Below are positions 25,589 to 36,003 of a stretch of DNA of 37,754 bases, one piece after another; position 1 is the stretch's first letter, and each line of letters begins with the position of its first letter. The notes below the pieces were generated by a model that was given only the letters and a program-made list of their open reading frames with translations, was not told the DNA's origin and did no database searches. Both the position numbers and the translations under genes were made by a program. The stretch comes from Pseudomonadota bacterium (GTDB lineage: Bacteria > Pseudomonadota > Gammaproteobacteria > Burkholderiales > Burkholderiaceae_C), in contig JAKOZT010000118.1 in NCBI GenBank assembly GCA_029779845.1, forward strand, positions 1 to 37,754. The letters run 5' to 3'.

Positions 25589-26764
25589 ATGCAGAACATT
25601 CGTCGCAGAGACATCCTGTGGACCCTGGGCGCGGTGCCGCTCGCGCTGGCCGGTTGCGGCGGCGGCGACGACTCCGACAGTGGCACGCAGGGCTTCAACG
25701 CCAAGCCGATGGTCGACAACATCACCGACAACGTGATCGTCCAGACCTACAAGAATCTCAACAGCGCGGCCGCCGCGCTGCAGACGGCGGTGACTACGCT
25801 GCGCACGACGCCCAACGACACCAACCTGCTCGCCGCGCAGAACGCTTGGCGCACGACGCGCTTGCCCTGGGAGAGGAGCGAGGGCTTCCTCTTCGGCCCG
25901 GTCTCCGACGAAGAAATCGACCCGGCGATCGACTCCTGGCCGCTGGACACGGCAAGCCTGCAACAGTTCCTGGCCGCCAACCCGAACCCGTCGGTGACGT
26001 TGATCGAGAACGGCCCCGACGACCTGCGCGGTTTCCACGCGATCGAGTACGTGCTGTTCGGCGACGGCGTGTCGACCAACAACAAGCCTGCCGGTGCGCT
26101 GACCACACCGGAACTGAACTACTTGGTCGCGCTGACCCAGGCGTTGAAGAATCGGACACAAGTGCTCGAGGACGGCTGGACCGTGGGCACGAGCGCATAT
26201 GCGACGCGCTTCAAGAATCCGGGCACGAGCGGCAGCGTGCATCCAAGCTACATCGGTGTGCTCTCGTTTATCGTCGATGGTTTGGCGAACATCGCCAACG
26301 AGGTGGGCAACGCCAAGATGGCCGAACCGCTGGGCGATACGCTCGCGCAGGCCGACACAAGCAAGGTCGAGTCGCAGTACAGCTGGAATTCGCTGACCGA
26401 CTTCCACAACAACCTGCAGAGCATCCTGAACGTCTACACCGGCCGGCTGGGCTTCAACCCCGCCACGCAGACGCCGTCGGCCTCCGACAATGGCCTGTAC
26501 ACCTTCGTCGCCAACAGCAGCACGTCGGCGGCCAACGCGGTGTATGACAAGATCCTTGATGCGCAGAGGAAGATCGCGCTGATCAAGGGCGACAACGACA
26601 GCACGTCTACCGTCATCACCGGCAGCGCACAGCCGTTCCGCGTGCAGATCGGCACGGTCGCTGGCCGCGCGCTGGTCACGACGGCGATCGCGGCCTGCAA
26701 CACGCTGAAGACGGCGCTCGAAAACGACGTCAAGCCGCTGATCGGGCGTACGACCTTCGCCTGA
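25589..26764 (+). CDS. Imelysin-family (M75-like) lipoprotein
   Basis: A 391-residue protein starting MQNIRRRDILWTLGAVPLAL, with a lipobox ending at Cys23 (ALAGC) and a glycine/aspartate linker. The imelysin signature GxHxxE is present as GFHAIEYVLFG (Gly148, His150, Glu153). Known members (IrpA, ICMP, EfeO/EfeM relatives) are periplasmic or outer-membrane iron-uptake proteins, often Fur-controlled; protease activity is doubtful for most. AAAGGAA precedes the start. It lies 41 bases after the porin. Confidence 0.9.
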   Translation: MQNIRRRDILWTLGAVPLALAGCGGGDDSDSGTQGFNAKPMVDNITDNVIVQTYKNLNSAAAALQTAVTTLRTTPNDTNLLAAQNAWRTTRLPWERSEGFLFGPVSDEEIDPAIDSWPLDTASLQQFLAANPNPSVTLIENGPDDLRGFHAIEYVLFGDGVSTNNKPAGALTTPELNYLVALTQALKNRTQVLEDGWTVGTSAYATRFKNPGTSGSVHPSYIGVLSFIVDGLANIANEVGNAKMAEPLGDTLAQADTSKVESQYSWNSLTDFHNNLQSILNVYTGRLGFNPATQTPSASDNGLYTFVANSSTSAANAVYDKILDAQRKIALIKGDNDSTSTVITGSAQPFRVQIGTVAGRALVTTAIAACNTLKTALENDVKPLIGRTTFA

Positions 26765-26770
26765 CATGAA

Positions 26771-26791
26771 GCCCCCACGGCCGTGCGGGGC
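26771..26791 (+). other. GC-rich hairpin between imelysin and di-heme genes
   Basis: GCCCC at 26771-26775 pairs with GGGGC at 26787-26791, and the inner CACGGCCGTG is a palindrome, giving one stem with a single bulged C. No T-tract follows, so full termination is unlikely. It may lower transcription of the downstream genes or protect the mRNA end. Confidence 0.4.
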
Positions 26792-26807
26792 CTGCCAAGG
26801 ACTCACC

Positions 26808-28457
26808 ATGATCCAAGTACCCAGGCCGCGCGCGGCCGCTGTGGCCCTGGCTGCGGCGGCCGTCGCCGCGACGATTCTGGTCACCGCCTGCGGCGGCGGC
26901 GATGATCCCGACAACAGCACCGGGGGCGGCAGCAGCGGCCTCGCCGAGCCGGAATGGAACAGCGTCACTGCGCTCGGCGACGCCACCACCAACACCACTG
27001 CCAATCAATCCAACCGCGGCTTCGACACGCCGGCGCCCAACCTCGACGACGCCGGCTTGGCACTGCACCTGGCCGGCGGAGTCGATTTCGAGGCAGCCTT
27101 CATCAAAGTGTCGAGCGGAACCAGCCGCAGCGACGACGGCCTCGGACCAGTGCACAACAACACCGCCTGCGAGCGCTGTCACACCAACGACGGACGCGCC
27201 AGTTACACCACCGACGCACTGGCCAGCGCACCCGGCGTATGGACCAAGCTCGGCAGCGAGGCCGGCGTGTTCCTGCGTATCAGCATCAATGGCCAGGCCG
27301 CCTGCACGCCGAGCGCGGCCAACCACTACTGCGCGCCGCAGGCGGTGTCGGGCTTCTCCGATCAGCTCTTCCACCGCAGCGTGCTCGGCGTGCGCCCCGA
27401 TAGCGAATTCAGCGGCCAGGCCGACGTGTACGTCAGCTTCGAGCGCAGCACCGTCACCTATGGCGACGGCACGTCGGTCACGCTCCACAAGCCGCTGTTC
27501 CGCATCTGCAACCCCTATGACGATCCGGGCGCCGACAAGTGCAGCGGCAGCGCAAGCAGCAGCGCCCTGCTGCAAGCAGGCGTGTCGACCAGCCCGCGCA
27601 TGGGCATGCCGACCTTCGGCCTGGGTTTGCTCGAAGCGATCCCCGAGAGCGCCATCCTTGCACTGGCCGACGAGAACGACAGCAACCGCGACGGCATCTC
27701 CGGCCGGCCCAACTGGGTGTTCGATCCGGTCAAGGCTGCGCAGGGCGATCCCAACCCGCGCTCGCTCGGCCGCTTCGGCTGGAAGGCGAGCACACCCTCG
27801 GTGCTGGTGCAGGGCGCCGGCGCCTACCGAGGCGACATGGGTATCACCAACTACCTGTTCCCCGACGAGAGCATCGCCGGCACGCCGCTGTACAGCGCTT
27901 ACCGCGCCACCAATTCGGACGACGACGGCCAGGCCGCGAGCGGCTATGAAGTGAGCGAGGAAGTCGTCAAGCGCGTGATCTTCTACAACAACACGCTGGC
28001 CGTACCGGCGCGCCGCGACGTGGCAGCGAACGACGTGCGGCGCGGCTCGGCGCTGTTCGTCGATGCCAAGTGCTCGGTCTGCCACAACCCGTCGTTCACC
28101 ACCGGCACGCATCCGGGCATCTGGGGGCCGAGCGGCACGACGGCGGTGGCTGCGGTGGCAAACCAGCGCATCTACCCGTTCACCGACATGCTGCTGCACG
28201 ACATGGGTGAAGGACTGGCCGACAACCGCAGCGACTTCGGCGCCAGCGGCACGGAGTGGAAGACACGCCCGCTGTGGGGAATCGGACTGACGCAGGTAGT
28301 CAAGTCGCAGGCCGGCTTCCTGCACGACGGCCGCGCGCGCACGCTCGAAGAGGCGATCCTGTGGCACGGCGGCGAGGCCGAGGCTTCCAAGGAGCGCTTC
28401 CGCACGATGAGCGCCGCCGACCGCGCCGCGCTGCTGGCCTTCCTGAAATCGCTGTGA
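26808..28457 (+). CDS. Di-heme c-type lipoprotein (di-heme oxidoreductase/'thiol oxidoreductase' family)
   Basis: A 549-residue lipoprotein (lipobox LVTAC, Cys28) with two c-type heme sites, CERCH at residue 121 and CSVCH at residue 422, as in the di-heme oxidoreductase family related to bacterial cytochrome c peroxidase (MauG fold). DGISGRPNWVFDP and TRPLWGIGLTQVV are family segments. Proteins of this family often sit beside imelysin genes in iron-responsive clusters. It ends in a GTGA overlap with the next gene. Likely a periplasm-facing electron carrier or iron/ligand oxidoreductase; the reaction is unknown. I used the ATG at 26808 (AAGGA upstream). Confidence 0.88.
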   Translation: MIQVPRPRAAAVALAAAAVAATILVTACGGGDDPDNSTGGGSSGLAEPEWNSVTALGDATTNTTANQSNRGFDTPAPNLDDAGLALHLAGGVDFEAAFIKVSSGTSRSDDGLGPVHNNTACERCHTNDGRASYTTDALASAPGVWTKLGSEAGVFLRISINGQAACTPSAANHYCAPQAVSGFSDQLFHRSVLGVRPDSEFSGQADVYVSFERSTVTYGDGTSVTLHKPLFRICNPYDDPGADKCSGSASSSALLQAGVSTSPRMGMPTFGLGLLEAIPESAILALADENDSNRDGISGRPNWVFDPVKAAQGDPNPRSLGRFGWKASTPSVLVQGAGAYRGDMGITNYLFPDESIAGTPLYSAYRATNSDDDGQAASGYEVSEEVVKRVIFYNNTLAVPARRDVAANDVRRGSALFVDAKCSVCHNPSFTTGTHPGIWGPSGTTAVAAVANQRIYPFTDMLLHDMGEGLADNRSDFGASGTEWKTRPLWGIGLTQVVKSQAGFLHDGRARTLEEAILWHGGEAEASKERFRTMSAADRAALLAFLKSL

Positions 28458-28996
28458 GCGCGCGGCGGGTTCTGCGCGCGGCGCTGCTGCTGGCAGCCCT
28501 GGCTGCGCGCAGCGCCCTCGCCGCGCCCGACGTCTACAAGGAGCCCGAGGAGTTCATCCGCTCGGCCTTCGCCGGCCAGCCGCCGGCGCCGCAGTTGCTG
28601 TGGCCCTCGCCGGCGCTGCAGCAGCGCATGCACGCGGTGCTCGGCCATCCGTATCGCCAATTGCGCATCCGCTACTGGCGGGCCGACAAGAGCGACAAGC
28701 GCACCGCCTGGGTGCTCGACGAAGTCGGCAAGGACGAGGAAATCACCATCGGATTCGTGCTCGCCGGCGACACGATCGAGCGCACCGAGGTGCTGATCTT
28801 CCGCGAATCGCGCGGCTGGGAGATCCGCTTCCCGGCCTACACCAGGCAGTTCGGCGGCATGCGCCTGGCCGAAGGCGACAAGCTCGACCGCAAGGTCGAC
28901 GGCATCACCGGCGCGACGCTGTCGGTGCAGGCCTACGAGCGCCTCGCGCGGCTGGCGCTGGTGCTGCACCGCGAGGTGATCACGCATGCGCCCTGA
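28454..28996 (+). CDS. Exported FMN-binding-domain protein, probably covalently flavinylated
   Basis: A 180-residue protein from a GTG at 28454 that overlaps the di-heme stop (GTGA). A signal peptide (ARRVLRAALLLAALAARSALA) precedes a single FMN_bind domain. DGITGATLS near residues 149-157 matches the D-x-x-TGAT-x-S/T acceptor motif that ApbE flavinylates; Ser157 is the likely attachment residue. The apbE gene is two genes downstream. The protein would carry one covalent FMN in the periplasm and pass electrons between the membrane protein and heme or iron. Confidence 0.85.
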   Translation: MSARRVLRAALLLAALAARSALAAPDVYKEPEEFIRSAFAGQPPAPQLLWPSPALQQRMHAVLGHPYRQLRIRYWRADKSDKRTAWVLDEVGKDEEITIGFVLAGDTIERTEVLIFRESRGWEIRFPAYTRQFGGMRLAEGDKLDRKVDGITGATLSVQAYERLARLALVLHREVITHAP

Positions 28997-29765
28997 GCGG
29001 CGCCATCCGCGTCGAGGCGGCGGCGCGATGGCCTTCTGGATGCGCTGGCACCGCCGCCTCGGCCTCGCCGCGGCGCTGTGGCTGGTGCTGGCCGCCGTCA
29101 CCGGCGTGCTGCTCAACCACACCGGCGAGTTGAAGCTGGCGCAGCGCGGCGTGCAGGCGGGCTGGATCAAGCGCTGGTGGCAGCTGCCCGAGGCGCAGCC
29201 GGCGGCCGCGCAGGCGCTGGCCGGCGGGCGCTGGCTGAGCCAGTGGGAGAAGAGACTCTTCATCGACACGCAGGCGCTCGACGTGCCGGAGGTCGAGCGC
29301 CTCGTCGGCGCGGCGCCGCTGGCACCGGGCTGGTTGATCGTCGACCGGCAGCAGGCCCTGGTGGTCGATGACGAAGGCCGGCTGGTCGAGCGCGTGGCGC
29401 TGCCGGCGGGCTTCGCGGCTTCGCGCGTGGGCGCCTTGCCCGATGCCCGCGGCATCGTGATCGAAAGCGAAGACAAACGCCGCCGCTACACCGATGCGCA
29501 GGCCGGCACGTGGAGCGATGCGCCGCCTTCATCGGCCGAGCCGCGCTGGGCCGCGCTGCAGCCGCTGCCCGATGAACTGCGGCAACGCATCGCACCCAGC
29601 GTGCCGGGCGGGCTGACGCTCGAACGCCTGCTGCTCGACCTGCACTCGGGGCGCTGGCTGGGCCGCGTCGGCGTGTGGCTCACCGACCTCGCCGCGATCG
29701 TGCTGGTGGTGCTGGCCGCCAGCGGCAGCTGGAGCGCGCTGCGGCGCAAGGGGCCCAGGGGATGA
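28986..29765 (+). CDS. PepSY-type membrane protein with two transmembrane helices
   Basis: A 259-residue inner-membrane protein. After a basic N-terminus comes WHRRLGLAAALWLVLAAVTG followed by VLLNHTG, the first PepSY-TM helix, with a histidine at each end that could ligate heme. About 170 periplasmic residues follow, then a second helix (LTDLAAIVLVVLAASGSW). PepSY-TM proteins are linked to trans-membrane electron transfer for ferric reduction. The first ATG at 28986 has GAGGTGA six bases upstream and overlaps the previous gene by 11; the internal ATG at 29028 is an alternative. It ends in an ATGA overlap with apbE. Confidence 0.8.
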   Translation: MRPERRHPRRGGGAMAFWMRWHRRLGLAAALWLVLAAVTGVLLNHTGELKLAQRGVQAGWIKRWWQLPEAQPAAAQALAGGRWLSQWEKRLFIDTQALDVPEVERLVGAAPLAPGWLIVDRQQALVVDDEGRLVERVALPAGFAASRVGALPDARGIVIESEDKRRRYTDAQAGTWSDAPPSSAEPRWAALQPLPDELRQRIAPSVPGGLTLERLLLDLHSGRWLGRVGVWLTDLAAIVLVVLAASGSWSALRRKGPRG

Positions 29766-30748
29766 GGCGGCGTCGTTTCCTGCGCGGCTGCCTCGCGCTC
29801 GCCGCCGCGCCCGCGCTGGCGCACGAAGACGACAGCCGCACCGAACGCCACGCCCTCGCCTTCGGCACGCGCGTGTCCATCACCATCGCGGGCCTGCCGC
29901 GCGAACAAGCCGAGCGAGCCGCCGACGCCGCGATGGCGCGCATCGCGCAGGTCGAGCAGGCGGTCGACCTGCACGACCCGGGTTCGCCGCTGGCGCAGCT
30001 GAACCGCGCAGGCATCGTCGACACGCCGGCGAACGGCGACCTCGCCGTGCTGATGCGCCGCGCGCTCGCCTGGAGCGCGCGCAGCGAGGGCGCTTTCGAC
30101 GTGACGATCCAGCCGCTGTGGCAACGCCACTTCGCCGCCTGGGCGCAGGGCCGCACCGCCGGCCGCGCCGAGCTGCGGCCGCTGCTGGCGGCGGTGGGCT
30201 GGCAGGGCATATCCATCGACGCGCAACGCATCCGCCTCGCCGTGCCGCGCATGCAATGCACGCTCAACGGCCTCGCGCAAGGCTACGCGAGCGATGCCGC
30301 CTGGGCCGTGCTCGCCAAACACGGCGTGCGCCATGCGCTGGTCGACGCCGGCGAGCCGTTCGCGGCGGGCGTCGCAAACCCCGGGCAGGCGTGGCGCATC
30401 GGCGTGCGCGACCCGCGGCCGCATGCCGGCGCCGACTGGCTCGACGTGCTCGCGCTGAGCGACGCCGCGCTCGCCACCTCCGGCAACGACGGCTTCGCCT
30501 TCACGCGCGACCGGCGCCTGTTCCATATCTTCGACCCGCGCACCGGCGTCTCGCCCGGCGAACTGCAAAGCGCCACCGTGCTCGCCGCCGACGCCTGCAC
30601 GGCCGACGCACTCTCGACCGCCTGCATGGTGCTGGGCCGCAGGCGCGCGCTCGACGCCGTGGCCGAAGCCGGCGCGCAGGCGCTGCTGGTGCTGCACGAC
30701 GGCCGCGTGGTCGCCACGCGCGACTGGCCGGGACGGCGGCGCACCTGA
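29762..30748 (+). CDS. apbE: FAD:protein FMN transferase (ApbE family)
   Basis: A 328-residue exported protein (RRRRFLRGCLALAAAPALA, Tat-like) that transfers FMN from FAD to Thr/Ser of a TGATxS/T motif. Family segments are FDVTIQPLW, GYASDAAW, HIFDPRTG and the metal-binding DACTADALSTACMVLG. The canonical GGIAKGYAVD segment reads NGLAQGYASD here and the D-GG-E loop reads DAGEPFAAG, so this is a diverged member. The ATG at 29762 overlaps the previous stop. Its natural client is the FMN_bind protein two genes upstream. Confidence 0.88.
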   Translation: MRRRRFLRGCLALAAAPALAHEDDSRTERHALAFGTRVSITIAGLPREQAERAADAAMARIAQVEQAVDLHDPGSPLAQLNRAGIVDTPANGDLAVLMRRALAWSARSEGAFDVTIQPLWQRHFAAWAQGRTAGRAELRPLLAAVGWQGISIDAQRIRLAVPRMQCTLNGLAQGYASDAAWAVLAKHGVRHALVDAGEPFAAGVANPGQAWRIGVRDPRPHAGADWLDVLALSDAALATSGNDGFAFTRDRRLFHIFDPRTGVSPGELQSATVLAADACTADALSTACMVLGRRRALDAVAEAGAQALLVLHDGRVVATRDWPGRRRT

Positions 30749-30762
30749 AACGAGCACGCGGC

Positions 30763-30797
30763 TTGTCCACAGCCGCGGTGGAGAACCCTGTGAACAA
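30763..30797. other. Inverted pair of DnaA-box-like sequences
   Basis: TTGTCCACAG at 30763-30772 and CTGTGAACAA at 30788-30797 face each other; each differs little from the DnaA box TTATCCACA on its strand. They lie in the 154-base gap after apbE. With only two copies and no AT-rich unwinding region this is not an origin; it may be chance or a DnaA-titration or regulatory site. Confidence 0.3.
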
Positions 30798-30902
30798 CAG
30801 GTGGAATCACGCGCGGGGGCCTTGCCACGCCTCGCGCTGCGTTGCATCGCCCGTTCGCCGGGCAGGCGCGCTACAGTCGGCGGATTGCCACGCGAGCGCC
30901 CC

Positions 30903-31523
30903 GTGAAGCTCACCTCCGCCCTGCTGTTTACCCTTCTTGCGCCCGGCGGCGCAGCGGCTCTCGCAGCGCCGCCCGATGCGGCGCGCGCCACCGAGCGCTG
31001 CGAGCAGGAGGTGAGCGAGAACCTGCGCCGCCTGCGCGGGCGCGACGCGAAGGAGGTGCAGTTCCTCGCCGCGCGCCGCGTGGTCACGCCGGGCAGCGAC
31101 GACGAGACCGGCATTCGCGGCGAGGGCCGCTACCGCGGCGCGAACGGCGCGGGCGTGAGCTTCAGCTACGGCTGCGCCTACGACGCGAAGAGCGATTCGA
31201 CCTCCGGCGTGGTGCTGCGCGAAAGCGGCGCGCAGCGCGCCGCGGCGGCCGAGAAGGCCTTCGACCCCGACCTCACCAACGTCTCGCCGCAGGCCTGCGA
31301 GAGCGCCGCCGCGGCGGCGCTGAAGAAGCTGCATCCGCGCGTGGGCCGCATCAACTTCGGCTCGGATTCGCGCCGGCTGCAGCCGGCCGAATCCGGCCGT
31401 GTCGAGATGACGGGCGCCGGCTCGGTGGAGCGCGCGCCGGGCATGAACCTGATCCCGTTCAGCTACCGCTGCGAGCTCGAGCCGCGCAGCGGGCGCGTCG
31501 TCGCGATCAGCACCAAGGAATAG
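30903..31523 (+). CDS. Secreted protein of unknown function with a duplicated domain
   Basis: A 206-residue protein from a GTG at 30903, where a signal peptide begins (KLTSALLFTLLAPGGAAALA). Two similar halves can be seen: each has a cysteine in an Ala/Glu-rich helix (ERCEQEVSENLRRL; QACESAAAAALKKL), then a GxG stretch and a strand ending in F-S-Y-x-C (VSFSYGCAYD; IPFSYRCELE) with SGxVV. So it holds four paired cysteines and an internal duplication. I do not recognise a named family. It is convergent with uvrD, 9 bases apart. Confidence 0.75.
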   Translation: MKLTSALLFTLLAPGGAAALAAPPDAARATERCEQEVSENLRRLRGRDAKEVQFLAARRVVTPGSDDETGIRGEGRYRGANGAGVSFSYGCAYDAKSDSTSGVVLRESGAQRAAAAEKAFDPDLTNVSPQACESAAAAALKKLHPRVGRINFGSDSRRLQPAESGRVEMTGAGSVERAPGMNLIPFSYRCELEPRSGRVVAISTKE

Positions 31524-31532
31524 CGCGGCGCT

Positions 31533-33833
<2,301 letters not shown>

Positions 33834-33855
33834 CAAGGCATTCTAGGATCGGGGC

Positions 33856-34899
33856 ATGGTCTGGCCTTTCTCGTCCTCCGCCGCATCGCGCCCCGCGCTC
33901 GGCCTCGCCTTGCAAGGCGGCGGCGCGCACGGCGCCTACACCTGGGGCGTGCTCGACGCGCTGCTCGAAGCGGGGCGCTTCCGCTTCAGCGCGATCAGCG
34001 GCACCAGCGCCGGCGCGATGAACGCGCTCGCGCTGGCCGACGGCTGGATGCGCGGCGGCGCCGAGGGCGCGCGCGAGGCGCTGGCGGCGTTCTGGGTGGC
34101 GGTGGGCCGCACGCTGCCTTTCGAGCAATGGCTGGTCGGCCCCACCGAAAGCCCCGGCCTCGCGCCGGGGCTGCGCGCGCTGATGCACTGGTCGCGATTG
34201 TTCTCGCCCTACCAGCTCAACCCGCTCGGCCTGAACCCGCTGCGCGACGTGCTGGCGGCGCAGATCGACTTCGAGCGATTGAAGCGCCGCGGCGCGCCGC
34301 GCCTGTTCATCGCCGCGACGCATGCCAACAGCGGGCGGCTGCGCCTGTTCACCAACGATGAATTGAGCGTCAACGCCGCGCTCGCCTCGGCCTGCCTGCC
34401 GACGCTGCACCAGGCGGTCATGATCGCCGGCGAGCCCTACTGGGACGGCGGCTACAGCGCCAACCCCGCGCTTTTCCCGCTGGTGCGCGAAGGCGTGGCC
34501 GACCTGCTGATCGTCGCGCTCAGCCCGCTCGCGCACGAGAGCGTGCCGATGACCGCCGAGGAGATCCGCAACCGCGCGCTGGAGTTCAGCTTCAACGCCG
34601 GCTTCCTGCGCGAGGCGACGCTGATCGCGCAAAGCGCCGCCGAGGCGCGCCGCTCGGCCTTCGCCCTGGGGCGGCTCGAACGCCGCCTGCGCGCGCTGCG
34701 CACGCACCTGATCGACGCGCACGACGACCTCGGCGCGCTGTCGGCCGAGACGCAGCTGATCGCCCACCTGCCCTTCCTCGAGCGGCTGCGCGATCTGGGC
34801 CGCCAGCGCACGCAGCGCTGGCTGGCCGAGCACGGCGCCAAGGTCGGCCGCACCTCGAGTGTGGATCTGGCCGCGCGCTTCGCGCCGCCGGGGGCGTAG
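33856..34899 (+). CDS. Patatin-like phospholipase family protein
   Basis: A 347-residue protein with the patatin oxyanion loop GGGAHGA (residues 21-27), the nucleophile elbow GTSAG (Ser51) and the catalytic Asp197 in [10 protein letters not shown]. It has no signal peptide, so it acts in the cytosol or at the inner membrane on acyl lipids; the substrate is unknown. It is divergent from uvrD with about 22 bases between the starts, so their promoters must lie inside the opposite genes or overlap. guaC follows 11 bases later. Confidence 0.9.
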   Translation: MVWPFSSSAASRPALGLALQGGGAHGAYTWGVLDALLEAGRFRFSAISGTSAGAMNALALADGWMRGGAEGAREALAAFWVAVGRTLPFEQWLVGPTESPGLAPGLRALMHWSRLFSPYQLNPLGLNPLRDVLAAQIDFERLKRRGAPRLFIAATHANSGRLRLFTNDELSVNAALASACLPTLHQAVMIAGEPYWDGGYSANPALFPLVREGVADLLIVALSPLAHESVPMTAEEIRNRALEFSFNAGFLREATLIAQSAAEARRSAFALGRLERRLRALRTHLIDAHDDLGALSAETQLIAHLPFLERLRDLGRQRTQRWLAEHGAKVGRTSSVDLAARFAPPGA

Positions 34900-34910
34900 C
34901 ATCGGCACCC

Positions 34911-35888
34911 ATGGAAATCTTCGACTACGACAACATCCTGCTGCTGCCGCGCAAGTGCCGCGTCGAGAGCCGCAGCGAGTGCGATCCCTCGATCGAGTTC
35001 GGCCCGCGCCGCTTCGCGCTGCCCGTGGTGCCGGCCAACATGAAGACGGTGCTCGACGAGAACATCGCGCAGTGGCTGGCCGCCAACGACTACTTCTACG
35101 TGATGCACCGCTTCGAGATCGACAACGTGGCCTTCGCCAAGCGCATGCGCGAGCGCGGGCTGTTCGTCTCGATCAGCTCGGGCGTCAAGCCGGCCGACAT
35201 TCAGGTGATCGACCACCTCGCGCTCGAAGGCATAGGCGCCGACTACATCACCATCGACATCGCGCACGGCCACGCCGAGAGCGTGCGGCGCACGATCGCG
35301 CACATCAAGGAGAAGATGCCCGACACCTTCGTGATCGCCGGCAACGTGGCCACGCCCGAGGCGGTGATCGACCTGGAAAACTGGGGCGCCGACGCCACCA
35401 AGGTCGGCGTCGGCCCGGGCAAGGTGTGCATCACCAAGCTCAAGACCGGCTTCGGCACCGGCGGCTGGCAGCTCTCGGCGCTGAAGTGGTGCGCGCGCGT
35501 CGCCACCAAGCCCATCATCGCCGACGGCGGCATCCGCCACCACGGCGACATCGCCAAGAGCATCCGCTTCGGCGCCTCGATGGTAATGATCGGCTCGCTG
35601 TTCGCGGGCCACGAGGAGTCTCCCGGCCAGACGGTCGAGGTCGACGGCAAGCTGTACAAGGAGTACTACGGCTCGGCCAGCGACTTCAACAAGGGCGAGT
35701 ACAAGCACGTGGAAGGCAAGCGCATCCTCGAGCCGATCAAAGGCAAGCTGGCCGACACGCTGCGCGAGATGCGCGAGGACGTGCAGAGCTCGATCAGCTA
35801 CGGCGGCGGCACCAGGCTCGCCGACCTGCGCAAGGTGAACTACGTCGTGCTCGGCGGCGAGAACGCGGGCGAACACCTGCTGATGTAG
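34911..35888 (+). CDS. guaC: GMP reductase
   Basis: A 325-residue IMPDH/GMPR barrel that converts GMP to IMP and ammonia with NADPH. The catalytic Cys173 lies in [11 protein letters not shown], followed by the [10 protein letters not shown] loop and [13 protein letters not shown]; no CBS domain, which separates it from IMP dehydrogenase. The length matches the shorter (Bacillus-type) GuaC group. The 11-base gap suggests co-transcription with the patatin gene. Confidence 0.95.
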   Translation: MEIFDYDNILLLPRKCRVESRSECDPSIEFGPRRFALPVVPANMKTVLDENIAQWLAANDYFYVMHRFEIDNVAFAKRMRERGLFVSISSGVKPADIQVIDHLALEGIGADYITIDIAHGHAESVRRTIAHIKEKMPDTFVIAGNVATPEAVIDLENWGADATKVGVGPGKVCITKLKTGFGTGGWQLSALKWCARVATKPIIADGGIRHHGDIAKSIRFGASMVMIGSLFAGHEESPGQTVEVDGKLYKEYYGSASDFNKGEYKHVEGKRILEPIKGKLADTLREMREDVQSSISYGGGTRLADLRKVNYVVLGGENAGEHLLM

Positions 35889-35901
35889 CCGGCCGGCGCG
35901 A

Positions 35902-35936
35902 CACGCGGCGTCATCGTCGGTGACGCGCGCCGCGTG
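35902..35936. other. Hairpin after guaC, possible weak terminator
   Basis: CACGCGGCG at 35902-35910 and CGCCGCGTG at 35928-35936 form a perfect nine-base stem around 17 bases. No T-tract follows, so it is at most a partial or Rho-assisted stop between guaC and the DUF4397 lipoprotein gene. Confidence 0.4.
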
Positions 35937-36003
35937 AATCGCAACACCGCCGCAACGCGGTACCGCTCGAATCCCCCGGGTTCAGACCCCCGGAGGGACT
36001 CCC

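Noticed and set aside
22727..26764. A very long plus-strand open frame of about 1345 codons
   Set aside because: It runs out of frame through the regulator and the porin gene and only its last part is a real gene (imelysin, from 25589). The rest is an open frame caused by high GC.
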